DNA of 64,000 nucleotides from Phlyctochytrium arcticum (lineage: Eukaryota; Chytridiomycota; Chytridiomycetes; Chytridiales; Chytridiaceae): positions 806,001 through 870,000 of the forward strand of contig JAHLKI010000009.1 of the NCBI GenBank assembly GCA_025602905.1, in the 5' to 3' direction. Both the position numbers and the translations under genes were made by a program. The notes beneath the pieces are model-generated. The model was not told the origin of the DNA, made no database searches, and was given only the letters and a program-made list of their open reading frames with translations. Numbering within the stretch: the stretch's first letter is position 1; each line of letters opens with the position of its first letter. Shown piece by piece: positions 10,855-23,303 of the stretch.

Positions 10855-13689
10855 ATGCTCCTGCGACGCACGCTTATTCGACGGCGCCAAGCTTGCCAGG
10901 CTGGTCGTCCTACATCCCGTACTTTAGCCTCTGTCCCCAACGGCGGAGGTGATCTTTGGAACTCTTTTCTCGATTGGTTTACAGATTCATCAACGAGCCC
11001 GCATCACCGTCACCACCAAACCCGCAAACGTTGCGTCACGTCCTATAGTCGGTCCGCTGCTCATAAGGATACATCAATACATTGGCAGTGGCCAGAACAG
11101 AAGGGCGACGCTAGATATGCTCCAGCTCGGCAAGCTTCGACAGTGGCTTTATTCCCAAATCAGTTCAACAGAAAGGGAACGCTTTTGCCATCTCCTCCGA
11201 GCTCAGATCGGAACGCTCGGAACTTGTCGTTTGTATCAAGGCCCGAGAACGATCTGAGGAGGCGAAAGCTGGGTTACATAGGAAGATCAACAAACATCAT
11301 GCATTTCCTCCAACCTTCTGAGTTACCATCCTGCAATCGAACCTTCCACGCATCCTGGCAGCAATTTTTACCTGCAGAAGATGCACAATTGGCCGCTGAT
11401 GCCGCTCGAGAATCAAGTCCTAGTCATTTTTTGGACGGGAAATTAGAGGGAACTGTGCGAGAACTTCGCTCTTTGCTGGCTATTCTGGACGAAGAACTCG
11501 AGAGAGACAACATGCTGCACGATAATTATCACCTGTATGAGCGCATATGGGTGTCCTTCCAGAAATTGAAAGACAACACACCAGAGGATGTTTCACAATT
11601 GTCACAACGAGAATTTCGGCATTTGTTTACAGTTACCAAGAAATACAGAATTCCCTGGTCCAGGAAAGTAGAACGGGTCCGACAGATACAGCGGCATTGT
11701 AAGGAAGCCACCAACAGGGTGGTTCTCCTAGGGTACGAAGCTCTGTTCCTCGCGTACAAAAATTCACCTACGGCAATGGACAGGGTTTTACGGTTATTGG
11801 AGAAAGAGTTGCTTGAATTAAATATCACGCCACGTTTGGCGACTTACGAAGCTATTCTCAAAGTATGTATCAAGGACTGGGGCCTAGACCGGGCACTTCT
11901 TTGGTTAGATGAACTGGAACGACAGGATGTTCTCATTCAGCAGCAAAGCGGTTCCCATACCCCGTTTCGTCGCGCCACCTCAACGTACAACATTCTTCTT
12001 CACGGATGTGTATTGAACGGTGATATGAAGCGAGCAGAAGAATTGGTCAACGATGTGAAGGCATTGGGACTGAAGCTGGATGTGTATTCTTGGACCATTC
12101 TCATCGATGGATACGGAAGACAAGGCGAGCGGGATCAGATGATGGAGTTATTTGCGAAAATGACGGAAGCCGATGTCAAACCGACGCGAGTCACCTACGA
12201 AACCATCATCTATGCACTACTGGAAGGAAAACGATTGGCCAGACAAACGCGACGTGTGATGGGTGACAAGAACATGGGCAGAAAGGCAGTGCAAGCACCA
12301 ATGGATGCGTCTGATGACGAGGCTCTTTCAGAAGCATTGGCAGTGTATGATGCGATGACAGCGGATGGCTTCCCACCTGGCGTTCTTCTATGCAACATGT
12401 TCATGACGGCATATGTACGCCGTCGACAATTTGATAAAGCGAAATCAATGTTTGAGGGCCTAAGGGAGTCGGATCTGTATCCGGATGTGATATCCTACGG
12501 TATCTACATGCTCGCACACGTGCATGAGGGCAACATTGCAGCGGTCGATCAAATCTATGAGGAGATGAAGGCAAAGTACATTATGCCCGACTTGAAGCTT
12601 TACGGTACCATCATATTCGCGCACTCACGCGTGGGGAATTTGGCTTCTGTGGAGAAGTATTTGAAAAACATGCTAGAGGATGGTTGGCAATCGAATGAAA
12701 AAATCTGGAACATGATTATATACGCACACTGTCAATCGGGCGATATGAAAGGGGCAATGGCCCTCGCGCAGCAGATGGCCAATGAGAATTTCCCACCTTC
12801 AATTGTCACCTTTCGGACGTTGCTTCATGGATTCGGGTCTGCCAACCAAATCGAGGGCGTGGAGAAGATCTGGAATCTCATCTCTGATACAAGCGTAGAT
12901 ATCTCTGTGGACACTTACAATACAGCCATAGCTGCTTTTGCGCGCTGTAACAACCGCACTCGCGCAATCGACCTCTACGTTGCCATGATTGACCGCGGTG
13001 TGCATCCTGATCTAGTAACATTCAACACCCTTTTGACTATGGAAGCCGCTCATCGGAATAGCCATGGAGTCTCGGAACGTTTCCGTGAAATGTCGGCTGC
13101 AGGCATGCCAGGCGATGAACGGACTTTCCTACCCATGATCCACCTTCATGCCGCCAAGGGCGACATAACCCGGGCCAAAGATGTTATTTCACATATGGAA
13201 ACATTGCCGAATGTGAATCCCACCATCCGCAGTCACAATGCCATTATCGAGTTACTCTGCAAATCGGGACGGATAGGCGAAGCTGAAGATGAGTATACCG
13301 AAGCCACGGAAGAAGGTCGTATAAAAGCGGATGTAGCTACTTACGATATGCTTGTCCGCGCTCACGCTGTCATTGCCGACGTGTCTGGCGCCCAGCATTG
13401 GTTCGATGTTGCCATCAAGAGCGGTATCAAACCTGACACCCGACTTTACAACGCGTTGATCTCAGCGTACATGCAAGCGAAGGATCATGAAGGAGCCTCG
13501 GCAGTCATCAACAAAATGAGAGAGCAAAACATCCCACCGGATGTTATGACATCGATGTATATGCTGGCAGCAAAAAGTATAGAGCCAGGGAGTGAAGAGG
13601 CTGTAGTCCGACCCCGTCAGCCAAGTACAAGAGGGCGGTTACGACCAGACCAATTTTCGAGTGGCAAGGCGGCCACACCAGTTGTATAA
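10855..13689 (+). CDS. Pentatricopeptide-repeat protein, probably mitochondrial
   Basis: A single intronless frame of 944 codons, unusual here since most neighbours are intron-rich. The N-terminus is Arg-rich and lacks acids (MLLRRTLIRRRQACQ), as expected of a mitochondrial presequence. From about residue 340 to 890 there are at least twelve 35-residue PPR motifs, for example TYNILLHGCVLNGDMKRAEE, SWTILIDGYGRQGERDQMME, TFNTLLTMEAAHRNSHGVSE and TYDMLVRAHAVIADVSGAQH. PPR proteins bind organellar RNA one base per repeat and act in its stability, processing or translation. Which RNA it binds cannot be told here. It lies head-to-head with RFC. Confidence 0.88.
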   Translation: MLLRRTLIRRRQACQAGRPTSRTLASVPNGGGDLWNSFLDWFTDSSTSPHHRHHQTRKRCVTSYSRSAAHKDTSIHWQWPEQKGDARYAPARQASTVALFPNQFNRKGTLLPSPPSSDRNARNLSFVSRPENDLRRRKLGYIGRSTNIMHFLQPSELPSCNRTFHASWQQFLPAEDAQLAADAARESSPSHFLDGKLEGTVRELRSLLAILDEELERDNMLHDNYHLYERIWVSFQKLKDNTPEDVSQLSQREFRHLFTVTKKYRIPWSRKVERVRQIQRHCKEATNRVVLLGYEALFLAYKNSPTAMDRVLRLLEKELLELNITPRLATYEAILKVCIKDWGLDRALLWLDELERQDVLIQQQSGSHTPFRRATSTYNILLHGCVLNGDMKRAEELVNDVKALGLKLDVYSWTILIDGYGRQGERDQMMELFAKMTEADVKPTRVTYETIIYALLEGKRLARQTRRVMGDKNMGRKAVQAPMDASDDEALSEALAVYDAMTADGFPPGVLLCNMFMTAYVRRRQFDKAKSMFEGLRESDLYPDVISYGIYMLAHVHEGNIAAVDQIYEEMKAKYIMPDLKLYGTIIFAHSRVGNLASVEKYLKNMLEDGWQSNEKIWNMIIYAHCQSGDMKGAMALAQQMANENFPPSIVTFRTLLHGFGSANQIEGVEKIWNLISDTSVDISVDTYNTAIAAFARCNNRTRAIDLYVAMIDRGVHPDLVTFNTLLTMEAAHRNSHGVSERFREMSAAGMPGDERTFLPMIHLHAAKGDITRAKDVISHMETLPNVNPTIRSHNAIIELLCKSGRIGEAEDEYTEATEEGRIKADVATYDMLVRAHAVIADVSGAQHWFDVAIKSGIKPDTRLYNALISAYMQAKDHEGASAVINKMREQNIPPDVMTSMYMLAAKSIEPGSEEAVVRPRQPSTRGRLRPDQFSSGKAATPVV

Positions 13690-13826
13690 TTTATTTTTTT
13701 ATCTTTGTGTACATATCCTCTGAATCAAAGAGTCTATACCCCATCGTAAAGCGTTGCATGGCTTTTTGCTGGTATATGATAGGATCGACAGTCGTCTTGG
13801 TAATAGGTTAATACTTTTGATAGGCT

Positions 13827-16800
13827 CTAATCTTTAAAAGGCTGATATACGCCATCATCGGCAAATTTGTCGAGCACGTCCATTGTGTGCAGATAGAATC
13901 TATACACGTTTGGATCCCTGGTTGACCAATAGGAAATCAAGGTGAGGATCTTACCTGTTAAACATTGCATCCACCTCACTGAGACCGTGAGTGGTACTAA
14001 ACTCCTCATCTTCACTGTCTGAATCCAATACCATAGGCTGAAGCACTCCATCATCATCTTGTCAAGCCCGCAGGTTTTACACCAAGCACTTACATCACCA
14101 TTGCCGGGGACATCCCGATCCTTGACATACGTCTTGTGCAGTGCTGCGCCATACAATTTGGTCATGTTTTCCTGATCTTGCGGAAGAGAGGAAAATCCCA
14201 AGATGGAAACACCACAAATGAAGACGAGAGTTTCTTCAAGAAGGTATATGCTGTTGAGCTAAAAAGTGAATAAGCTGAGTAGATCGCTAGTCGAGTTGTC
14301 TTACGAGACCAATCCGTCATCCACTAGCGCAGTGTCGCGGAGGCAAAGCTGATGCGTGTGTTATTCTGATCATATACTTATGAGTGGAGAGTGTCACATA
14401 CCCTAGCATGACTTGCAGCCAAGCGCGCGAGCGTCTGGGGTCGGGGAGTAAGCAGAAAGCAACTACGTCCAAGTAGGAATTTAGGACGAACCTCCATCTT
14501 TGCAAAATTGGAATGTGCGCCAGGGGCATTACCGACAATACGTCGAAAAGCTGAAAAGTAGGAGCGTAGAATCACCTGACATTCGTCGGATATCCTGTGC
14601 CAACCATTCAATTGCTGCTGCGCATTTTTTCTTCTCATCATAAACTACGCACTTAACAGTAATGTTGCATGCAATTTGTATGTACTGCGGTTGTATCGTG
14701 GATTTCATTGAGCGGGACCTTGCGTCAAAGCGAAAAGGGGTGACGTTACCTGTGCAAAATCTGCCTCGGAAATAAACCAAGGGTGGTCTCGTTGTGCCTT
14801 TAGCAAACCTAGTTCACCTGCCAGAATGTGCTCAGACAGTGTTGCGTCGATTGTGGGGTCGCTTGCAGTTTTCATGTTGATCACGATATCGATTTTGCTG
14901 CAGGATATTAAAAGGTCCGCAAAGTTATTCGTTAAACGAACATCAAATAGTACCTCATTAAGGGCGATGTATACAATGTCTCGGATAGCATTTCCTTTGA
15001 CAAATCTCAGCTCTTTGTCAGAAAAAGCCTGTCATGAAAACCAACCTGCAATGTTACGGCGGCCGAATGACCCTTTTTTCCGGCCGCAGGGGATGGCTTG
15101 ATTTTACCGGTGGCCCACATGGCGAAATTCGGGTGAATATTGAAGGATTGGTCGCCCTTTTCGCTCACTCTGATGACAGTCGAGTCAACTACTGGAAGAT
15201 TATATTAGAATTGGTAAAGACCCTTCAGATGCCAGGTGTTTGCGGCTCAACTTACGGCTACAAGTGGTCTGGATATCATTCTTGGTCAAGGTGTTGAGTG
15301 ACACCTGCAATATTCCATTGCGTGCATCGCCCAAAAGTCCACCTTTGATCAAAATTCCCCTTAAGTACGCGCTCGACATAAGAGCGTTATGTTTTTACCG
15401 TCCAAGCTTGAGTCTCCCGTTTTTTGGTTCTCGTTGGTGTGAAATAATTTTTGTCGGACCTTGCTTGTTCCATGTTCCCAATAAGCGCTCCTTGCGACCA
15501 GAAATTGTAAGTTCCCCAAATCGATATAAGGCGCGCTTCCATGCGCGGTGGCCTCTTACTTGCGATGCCCGGCTCCAGCATTCATGAGGCGTCTCAACGC
15601 GGGGGTGTAGGCATCGGTCAATATACAGATATTGACCGAATCCCGCAGTGAATTTTCCTTGCTGCCTTCTCCACCTGTTTTCAGCGTTTGATGGTCCGTA
15701 TCGGACGGAACCGATACAAGGCTGTCAGAAGATGTTAGAAGAAGCAATGTCGATCGACTTAGTGTAGTCACCTTAAGAGCATGGCCAGTCGACATTTTCG
15801 CCACACGTCATAAGGAGCAATCATTGCTGTTGCGGAGGTCAGAAAGTGGTCGAACTTCAAAGTTTCCTTCTACATTTACCACAAAAATTGTCCACAAGAG
15901 CTTGTGTATAAGCGAAGGGTGACATCCCCGCTTCAAGTTGATCAGCCACTTGGTAGACATCTAGTCTGGCGTATGAAAAAGTTACTTACATCGGAGTAGC
16001 TGCGCAACGGAGTCTGGAATAGGGGCGTGACCCCGACCGAATAAATCCGGTTTGTGAATTGACAGGGTATGCGGATGTGCACCCGTTGTCTTGAGAACTA
16101 TTAGCGTTGAAACCACGGAAGAGAGATTTTGACATACCATGTTCAATCGTTTCACATTATTGACCTATTGCGCAAGGTGAAGTGCACTGACCGACTAATT
16201 TATCGATGAATACCAACCTGCATCAATAAGCCATACTGCCCATGAAATCGGGATCCACTAGCGTTGCCTAAATGGGAACAACATCGCATCACTGAGCGGT
16301 AACCTCGAAAAGAATAGTCCTTACCGATTTGTGGCGTGATAGTCCCTATCAGTTCTACTATATCGCCAACTTCATGAGTACCAACCAAAGTATCTTTACG
16401 AATGCTTTATAAATAAGGAACAATGTCACGATGTTAGTGGACGCGTACCTTCTAAGCAGAAATGGACAGCTAGAAGCGTAACATCAGTCGCGTGCTGTCA
16501 TTAGTGTGAAAAATGGTACTGACTATTGGAGAAGCATCCTTCTGGTCGTAAGCTGGACAGCTCTCCCCATTGTCGAACTAAGCTTTTGTTGGGAACTTTT
16601 TCTTCTTGCTGCATGCGATTTTCCCCTTACCTGTAGTAACGCGATCCGTGGGAGCCTCCGTCATGTTCTCCCCACAATAGCTGCAGCTCAGATCAATCTC
16701 ATGAAATGCCACGCTATCAATCTTGTCAGTATTCATAAACATGCTACTTTGTGATGGGCGACAATACCTTGAACTGACGCCTAGCGCTTTGTCATGACTG

Positions 16801-18530
16801 TCTCTTTTGATGATGTTGGTCCCGGAACCGCCCATGGTAATCTGACTTTCATGAAAAGGCGACCTATAAACAAGCCGAATTACTGGAATAATGCGTGATG
16901 CCTTACATGGAATTTCGATTCCTGCATTTCGGGTTGAGGCAGACATGATATGTACTGAACCTATAGGACTTTTTAGCCGCTTGACCATCATAGTCGACAC
17001 GTTCCTGCCGACACTTACGTGAAATGGTAGGGAAGATGCATCCGAGAGATCTTGCCCGAGATTGGTAACAACTTTCCTGAGACAGTATACGCGGTTTCGC
17101 CACGGAAGATTTTATATATGTCAGAGAATTGGACGATCCTGGCGTAATGTATCACAGTTGATCGTTTGAATGTTCCCCCAGAAAACAACGCAATACTTAC
17201 CGAGCGATTCCTGGATAGTACAAGAGCGTAATGTTGCAACGAACATGTTCTGGCAGGACTCCAGCCCCGTTCGTCAACATGTTGATCAAATGAAAGCATG
17301 CTGACAGGAACAAATAAGCATTTTGCTACGTGAATAATGCGAAGAAGCGTTACCCTCAGCAAATTTAGCCTTTGCCTTTTCATTTACGGATTCAAGGATT
17401 TGGTTCCCGATTTCCGCTGTAAAGAAACATTTACAACGCGTGCTTGAAATTGGTCGACAATGATTTACCCACCATCATAATCTAGCAGCAGTGCTGCGTC
17501 GAGTTTGACGGAAACCGTGTAACGGGGCTTTAGAGAGTGCCTCTACGAAGACTCTCAATTGAGCAACTGGACGTGTCGAGGCTCCGGAGAACGAATATAC
17601 CATACCTCGGACTGTACCAGCATTGCTTCCAATATGGATTTGCGCAAGTCATTTATGTGGTGTTCTTGCAGGTCTAAACGGTAATGCTCAATTATCGTAT
17701 GCAAGTAGTGAAGGTAAATCATAACTTACAGCAAACTATTTTGTTCTCCATACTCGGTGATGCTTCAAAAGGTGTTCCCGGCATGGGCGGGCCTGCTTTG
17801 CCAACCTATGTAAGTTACGAGTGGAAATTCCCGCCATCCACCGCTACCGTACCATGTAGTTCAGGAGTGGCTGCGTGATCAATACTTGGGGATTCAGAAT
17901 GGCGGGGGGTGCTTGGCACTGTAAAGTGAGGACGGGTCGGTTTCGCGCGTTCATGCTGCGCGTGGGCAGACCTAGGTCGATAGCTCGCGGAATTAGCAGC
18001 AGTAGTGTCACTGTAGACACTTGGAGCGTTATGCACGCTGTGTGGTGTTTCAGATCGCCGCGACTCTGTGGTGATAGATGGTGCGAACGGGGTGATCGTT
18101 CGCGACATTAACGAAATATCTGTTGGGCAATTTTTTTAAACTGTCGAGTGCGCAATGCGCATAGCGCGTCAACTCACCGTCACTGAAAAAGTCGCTTCCA
18201 CTAGCTATGTGAGGCGTTGTGGGACACACCGCATCTTGCTGGCCACCAAAATTGTCGATTGGGGTATGGATCTGTTGTGCATCAGGTGCTGGCAGTACAG
18301 ACCTTGGTGCTGTTGACTGCTTCGAGGGTTTCTGTGAAGTGTGTCTCAAGTTTAGGGAGAATGAAAAAGACCGTCATCCTTGGTTGCACCTTTTTGTTGA
18401 AAGTGAAGCGGTCCTTCAAGGATGTCCGTATCCGACTCTCATCGACGGATGGCAGGTGCGAGAATCCAGAATCGGGCGGAGCTTGTGTATATGAGTGGAT
18501 GTCTGCATCAGGATTTTGGCCATTTGACAT
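13827..18530 (-). CDS. MCMDC2: MCMDC2-like degenerate MCM protein (meiotic recombination)
   Basis: A long gene of many small exons. A low-complexity N-terminus (18530 to about 17815; introns with good junctions near 18345 and 18125) is followed by exons whose pieces line up with animal MCMDC2: YTVSVKLDAALLLDYDAEIG near 17480, KSPIGSVHIMSASTRNAG near 16950, a zinc pair LSCSYCGENMTEA near 16690, HEVGDIVELIGTITP near 16370, DSVNICILTDAYTPALRRL at about 15640 where a Walker A would lie, GILIKGGLLGDARNG near 15330, FNIHPNFAMWATG near 15120, and a C-terminal helical part ending at 13827. The P-loop GKS/T is absent, as in MCMDC2. Animal MCMDC2 and fly mei-217/mei-218 promote meiotic recombination. 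The exact exon set is not settled; MCM8/9 are less likely because their ATPase motifs are intact. Confidence 0.75.
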
Positions 18531-18846
18531 TGCTGCAAGTCTGTTCAGAAATAATTTACGCTCTTAGGTCGCGCTGTCTCGCTTTCGGCCAATGAGCTTT
18601 TTCCCACGCCTCCCGCTTTGTTTATTTTCAAAGCAATTCTGAAATCAAATATTCAGGCGCAAAGAAGGAGAAGTTGGGCCCGCTTACAGCAAAGGCTGCC
18701 ACTGTGTTCTTGCAATGAATAGGTATTTTCTTCTTTATTTGCCTTTGCTTCAACTTGTATAAACAAGATTTTGTGGGGACGACCCGTTTGGCCATGAATT
18801 TATCCATGAGCGTGGTCCGAAAATCTGCTGGAGCATCTGGGTCGTC
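18531..18846. other. Upstream region of the MCMDC2-like gene
   Basis: About 316 bp holding the presumed MCMDC2 promoter. The sequence is T-rich near 18600-18650 and 18720-18770. I see no gene. Confidence 0.35.
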
Positions 18847-19256
18847 TCAGTCTCTCGCAGCAGCCTTTCTAGGTTCATGATTCGGTGGCAGATCCCCAGT
18901 TTCCTCGGGGTTTCCTTTGTGATTGACCCCAGGGCTCAAATACGGCTGAATGTACGGGTTCAAAACTGGGTTCAAAATCGAGGCGGAAATGGGCCAATTA
19001 AGCTCGATTGGGGACATGAGGCCCTCCGAGTCGGCGGTTGCGGTCTTCGGGTCTTGTCGGCCAAAGTCAAAGTCGCCCCCAAACAAACCCTTGAACGGCC
19101 GCTGGAAGCGATCTTTAGCCGGTACAGTACTGTCCTTTTTGCCTCTCTTGATATTGTTTTTACGGAGTTACTCACCGCCCGGACATATAGTACACAGTCT
19201 CGTAAGAAAAACCAAGCAAGGATAGCCCGGCCAAGTGCATTCCCGCAGAAGCTCAT
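18847..19256 (-). CDS. Possible small spliced gene
   Basis: Two overlapping minus-strand frames suggest a small two-exon gene: MSFCGNALGRAILAWFFLRD, a hydrophobic possible membrane anchor, starting at 19256, and a Pro/Asn-rich second part with SPIELNWPISASILNPV ending at 18847. A 47-nt intron (19147-19193) joins them in frame. The stronger-looking GTGAGT donor at 19175 does not keep that frame with the acceptor at 19113; it would give a shorter, less protein-like tail. No family is recognised. The frame is head-to-head with the RA-PH gene. It could be non-coding. Confidence 0.35.
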
Positions 19257-19424
19257 GTCGTCGTAATTTCAACAAAACGCAACCCCTCTTTTTGGAATCT
19301 GCTACTTTTTCCAAACGTCGTCGAACGCAGTGTCATATAGTCTCATATCTCCTCGTTATTGTCCCCGTAACGACAGTTTTCCGTACACTTTTTCTCGTTA
19401 TCTTGCTGGGTAGCGAAATTCCGC

Positions 19425-22400
19425 GTGTCGGTCGGAACTTCCCGAATGAGCGCTCACCCGCTACCACCGGCCAATGTGCCTTTTGCTGCAAACCCTCAGC
19501 TACTTGCTACAAATAGAGTGCCTGCCCCTCCTCGCCGAGACTCCATCACGCAGCAACCACGCCCAACCGTCGACTATTCTCTCTTCATGGAGCAAATTAA
19601 GCCGCACTCTGCCCATGCAGAGTCATTATCCCCACAGCATTCTCCAGCACAGCACTCTTCCAGTGAATCGGTTGCTACAAATGATCCTTCAATTGTCGGA
19701 GGTCTCATAGGTGCGCCAACGTCAACAGTGGACGAAGGACCTGACTCATCAGCCGCGCGGACGGTCCGCTTCGCTAGTCCTAGCACCGGTTCAAAATCAC
19801 CCCTTGTGCCGGCACTCACATTAAATCCAGTCGAAAGCTTTTCTGTAACCTTTCCGCAAAACCCAGTTGCCGCCTCCCCCCACCCCCTCCCACCAAATGA
19901 CATCCTTCCCCAATCCATCCTCAAAGCTCCTACAAGTCCACTGACTGCTCCAGAATCACAACTGGATCACTTACAGTTATACGACTACAATTACTCTGAC
20001 AGTGGCAGCGAGGGGCTTTCGTCTTATGATGACTCGGATGACGGATCCGTGTCAGAAGATTCGTCGAGCGACGTTGATAATTCCGGCAATGAGGATGGAC
20101 CTACGAATGAGACTACAATCCGTTCAGAACGGGACCGCTTACAGCAAGGCCCTCCACGGCGGTCCAAGAAATCGACTGGTTATGCTATGCGCCACCTCCA
20201 GTCTATATCAGACGACGAACGTATTGGAGAGTCCGAGATTGACTTGACAGAGGAGGAACCTGCCACACCCATTACTGTATCACCGACTGCACCCGTTTTG
20301 CCGAAAATCGGAATGGAGAATGCCACTGTGGAAGATTATGAAGACATGGATGGGCTTTTGGATACTCTGAACCGTTACATCAAAAAGAATCGATATTCTC
20401 GGTCTTTGAATCCCGTAGCCAGTAACCCTCTCGCCGCCCTCAAGGATGTGAAGACGAACGCCGCCCCTTCTTGGGCGTTGGAAGCATCAAACACTTTGAT
20501 TCGTGATCCCCGGTCGAAGCAACAGTCAAATCTAGGCGGAGTGGTTGAGGAAACGGGTTCAACTCATCAAGAGAAAGTCAGCATGCTGATTGCCAAACTG
20601 ACGGAAGCCAACGTCAAAAAGATCACAACTCGTATTTATATCGAAGACGCTCGGTCGTTCAAAACATTACTGCTGACATCCCTCATGTCTGCTGATCAGA
20701 TCATTTATGATGTCACGACCAAATTCCATCTCGAAGAATCCTCCGATTGGACAATCTTTGAACTCTGCAATGATCTTGGTATCGAACGACCCCTTCGCGA
20801 CTGGGAGATTGTTACCGATGTTATATCCGCGTGGGATACTAGTACATCCATCAATGCCATTGTGATGAAAAAGTACGGGTACAAGGCGACCGTCGCGCCG
20901 AAGTCTATCGTCGGCAAGTATCCTGGTGTGCAGGGATGGGTTTACATGGAGACGAAGCCGGGCAAATGGCAGCGACGATTTTTTGTTTTGAGGGATGCTG
21001 GCATCTACTTTTACAAGGATTCCAATCAAAGCGGTTCAGAGTCTCTATTTTGCGGCCTGGCCAATTTCGATGTTTACACCCTATCACAACGCAAGAAGAA
21101 AGCCCCAACCGAATTTTGCTTTGCCCTACGTTCAACAAACAGCATTTCATACTTTGAAAACAAGCAAGACTACGTTCGATATCTTTGTGTCGAAAAGCAG
21201 GAACGTTTATACGATTGGGTGCTTGCTATCCGGCTGGCCAAGAGTGAAAAGACGTTTGCTGATTTCCCCGAACTTTTCGAAGACTACCCGGAAATATCGT
21301 CAAAGGCCTGGAAACGCAGGCAACCGGATTACATTCCCAGCTCGAAGCGAGAGAAAAAGACGGATGCTTTGAGGAAGGATATATTCGCCGAACCTCTACT
21401 TACCGATCTGAAAGTCGACTCACGATCTCCAATGTCACCCGAACGTACGAGAGTCACGAAGGAAAGTACGTCAGGGGCTTCCAGATCCAAGAGCTCGCGT
21501 AGCCACTCGAATAAAGTCAAGCCAGCTAGCAGCACTCGACGTGCACCGCCCGTCGTAACAGACTCTGACGAAGAGGAGCCGCTTTTGGTCCAACAACTCC
21601 GTCATCAGTCTGAGAAGCGACTTGATGAAGCACGGTCGCCCACTGCGTCCCGCGACAATGGTCTGGTGCGGCGCGCAAGTACATCCGCAAGACGAGTCGT
21701 TCAGAAGGACGAAATGGCAACCTACTCCGAAAGGGAGTCAGAACAGCAGCGCCGATATCGATCACACCGACAGTCGGATTCAAGGGATGAGGTGAGTGAT
21801 TATTCACGGACGAGCTCTTTGGGTTGACCAGTGTATTAACATTGATGAATTCTAGTATTCGAACGATCGAGAAATCCGTCACCGCCGGGCTACTACCACT
21901 GAAGATACCGGGCGTCGTTCACCGACTGCGGGCAAGAAACTTTTATCATTCAATGAAGATCGACGCGATAATCATAAAGATCGCGAGCGAGATCGGGAGC
22001 GTGAACGGGAACGGGATGAGCGGGAGTATCAGTTAGAGAAGGAATTGCGGAGACTGAAGCGTGAAAAGGAAAAGTTGGAAAAGGAACGACATAGGGAACG
22101 GCGGCGGGAAGAAGGCGGCGCTAGCCGTTCTCGGACACATACATCTGGGAGCGGCACACTTCTTCAGCGAATATCAACCGAGGGATCTGGCGGCTCCGGT
22201 CGCTCACGGGAAGATCGACCGCACCGCATGTCAACCCGCTCCAAGGAAGGACACTCGTCTCATTCAGAATCATCACGGAGACGACTTACAGAGGACACAA
22301 CGCCTCTTGCAAGCTCTGGGGTCAAACTGTCACGCTCAAAGTCAAAATCAGAAAATTCGGGCTCCAAGACACTCATCGACATTTCTGACAGTCCCAATTG

Positions 22401-22550
22401 CCGAACTTGTGGATGCAGTGAAGCTCGCCCCAGCGGGCGGGCAAATGGTGCATGCGCCAACTGGTAAGCTACCCCCTTTCCCGACATTATCCGTATTATT
22501 TCCTAACCACCTACTATTTTAGTTACCATGTTCACAAACACTCAGTGTAG
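19425..22550 (+). CDS. RA-PH domain adaptor (MRL/Grb7-like module)
   Basis: Three exons, 19425-21791, 21856-22463 and 22523-22550, join in frame into 1000 residues. The first 390 are Ser/Pro-rich with acidic stretches. A Ras-association domain (about 395-490: TTRIYIEDARSFKTLLL to DVISAWDTSTSINAIVMKKY) is followed directly by a PH domain (about 498-610: GVQGWVYMETKPGKWQRRFF to RLYDWVLAIRLAKSE). This RA-PH tandem is the structural unit of RIAM, lamellipodin and Grb7, which link small GTPases and phosphoinositides to actin or signalling. The C-terminus has a long charged coiled coil of Arg/Glu/Lys (about 830-880) and ends in a Cys-rich stretch (CRTCGC...CANC). A role in polarity or the cytoskeleton at the membrane is inferred. 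Confidence 0.82.
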
Positions 22551-22713
22551 TTTTGCCAAAAGCTTTTTATGATTATGTATATTATTTCTTTTGCAGTTCG
22601 TAGATAGACGTCTCATTTATTTCAGACATAAGCTAGCCTAAAGTAGGTGGCAGAAAGATACAAATTCTATGATGCTTGATGACTATATGGACAGAAACCA
22701 TTCGCCCGCGGGC

Positions 22714-23021
22714 TTAACCGAGTTTGAGGGTTTGAATCACATCGTTCTCGTCAATGTGAACATTCAAACGGTTGTCCACATAGTCCATGGTGGCCATAGA
22801 CCGAGGACCCAAAATGCGACGAGGCTCAGGGATGTCAGCTTCGGTGACAATCTGTTCGTAGTGCATCAGCTACTTGGACCAATGAAAAGTAATGCGCAAG
22901 AACGTACATCAGCCTCTGGAACTCCACGAGCAGTCAAATCGCTCTTGCTCTTGCCCTTGTGAGCCAAGGTCTTGCCGATCAGCTTTTGCTTCAGTTCCTC
23001 GGAAGGTTCAGGCATGCCCAT
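22714..23021 (-). CDS. I78-family peptidase inhibitor
   Basis: Two exons, 23021-22908 and 22869-22714, give 89 residues; the intron is only 38 nt (GTACGT...AGTAG). The C-terminal half has the inhibitor I78 signature: RILGPRSMATMDYVDNRLNV then HIDENDVIQTLKLG, corresponding to the conserved DYxxxRLN core. Family members such as the fungal serine-proteinase inhibitor IA-1 type are small cytosolic inhibitors of subtilisin-like proteases. No signal peptide is seen. The upstream ATG in the same frame at 23156 would add basic sequence and lies before the presumed start of transcription. Confidence 0.85.
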
Positions 23022-23121
23022 TTTTGAAGTTTGCGGAGGGGACGATTGTAGTAGATACGGACGTGGTAGAATAGTCCGGGGATGGTGGTTTATACGGTGG
23101 ATTGTGCGGGGGAGATTGGTG

Positions 23122-23134
23122 GGTCTTATAAAGG
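23122..23134. promoter_or_regulatory. TATA-like element between I78 and Rai1 genes
   Basis: TTATAAAGG on the plus strand reads TTTATAAG on the minus strand. It lies about 105 bp before the I78 start and about 175 bp before the Rai1 start and could serve either gene. Confidence 0.35.
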
Positions 23135-23303
23135 AGACGTAGCGATGCAACGTCATGTCGATTGGTCACAGCCGCTGGTGATCAAAGTCAGACCAAGCAG
23201 CGGAGTTTGACGGCAATCTGCAAAAATATCGTCGCCGGCACTTTACCGACAGGCAGTGGCAGCCTTTTCCGGAAGGCGAGTATCGTTGTTACGGCCAACA
23301 ACT

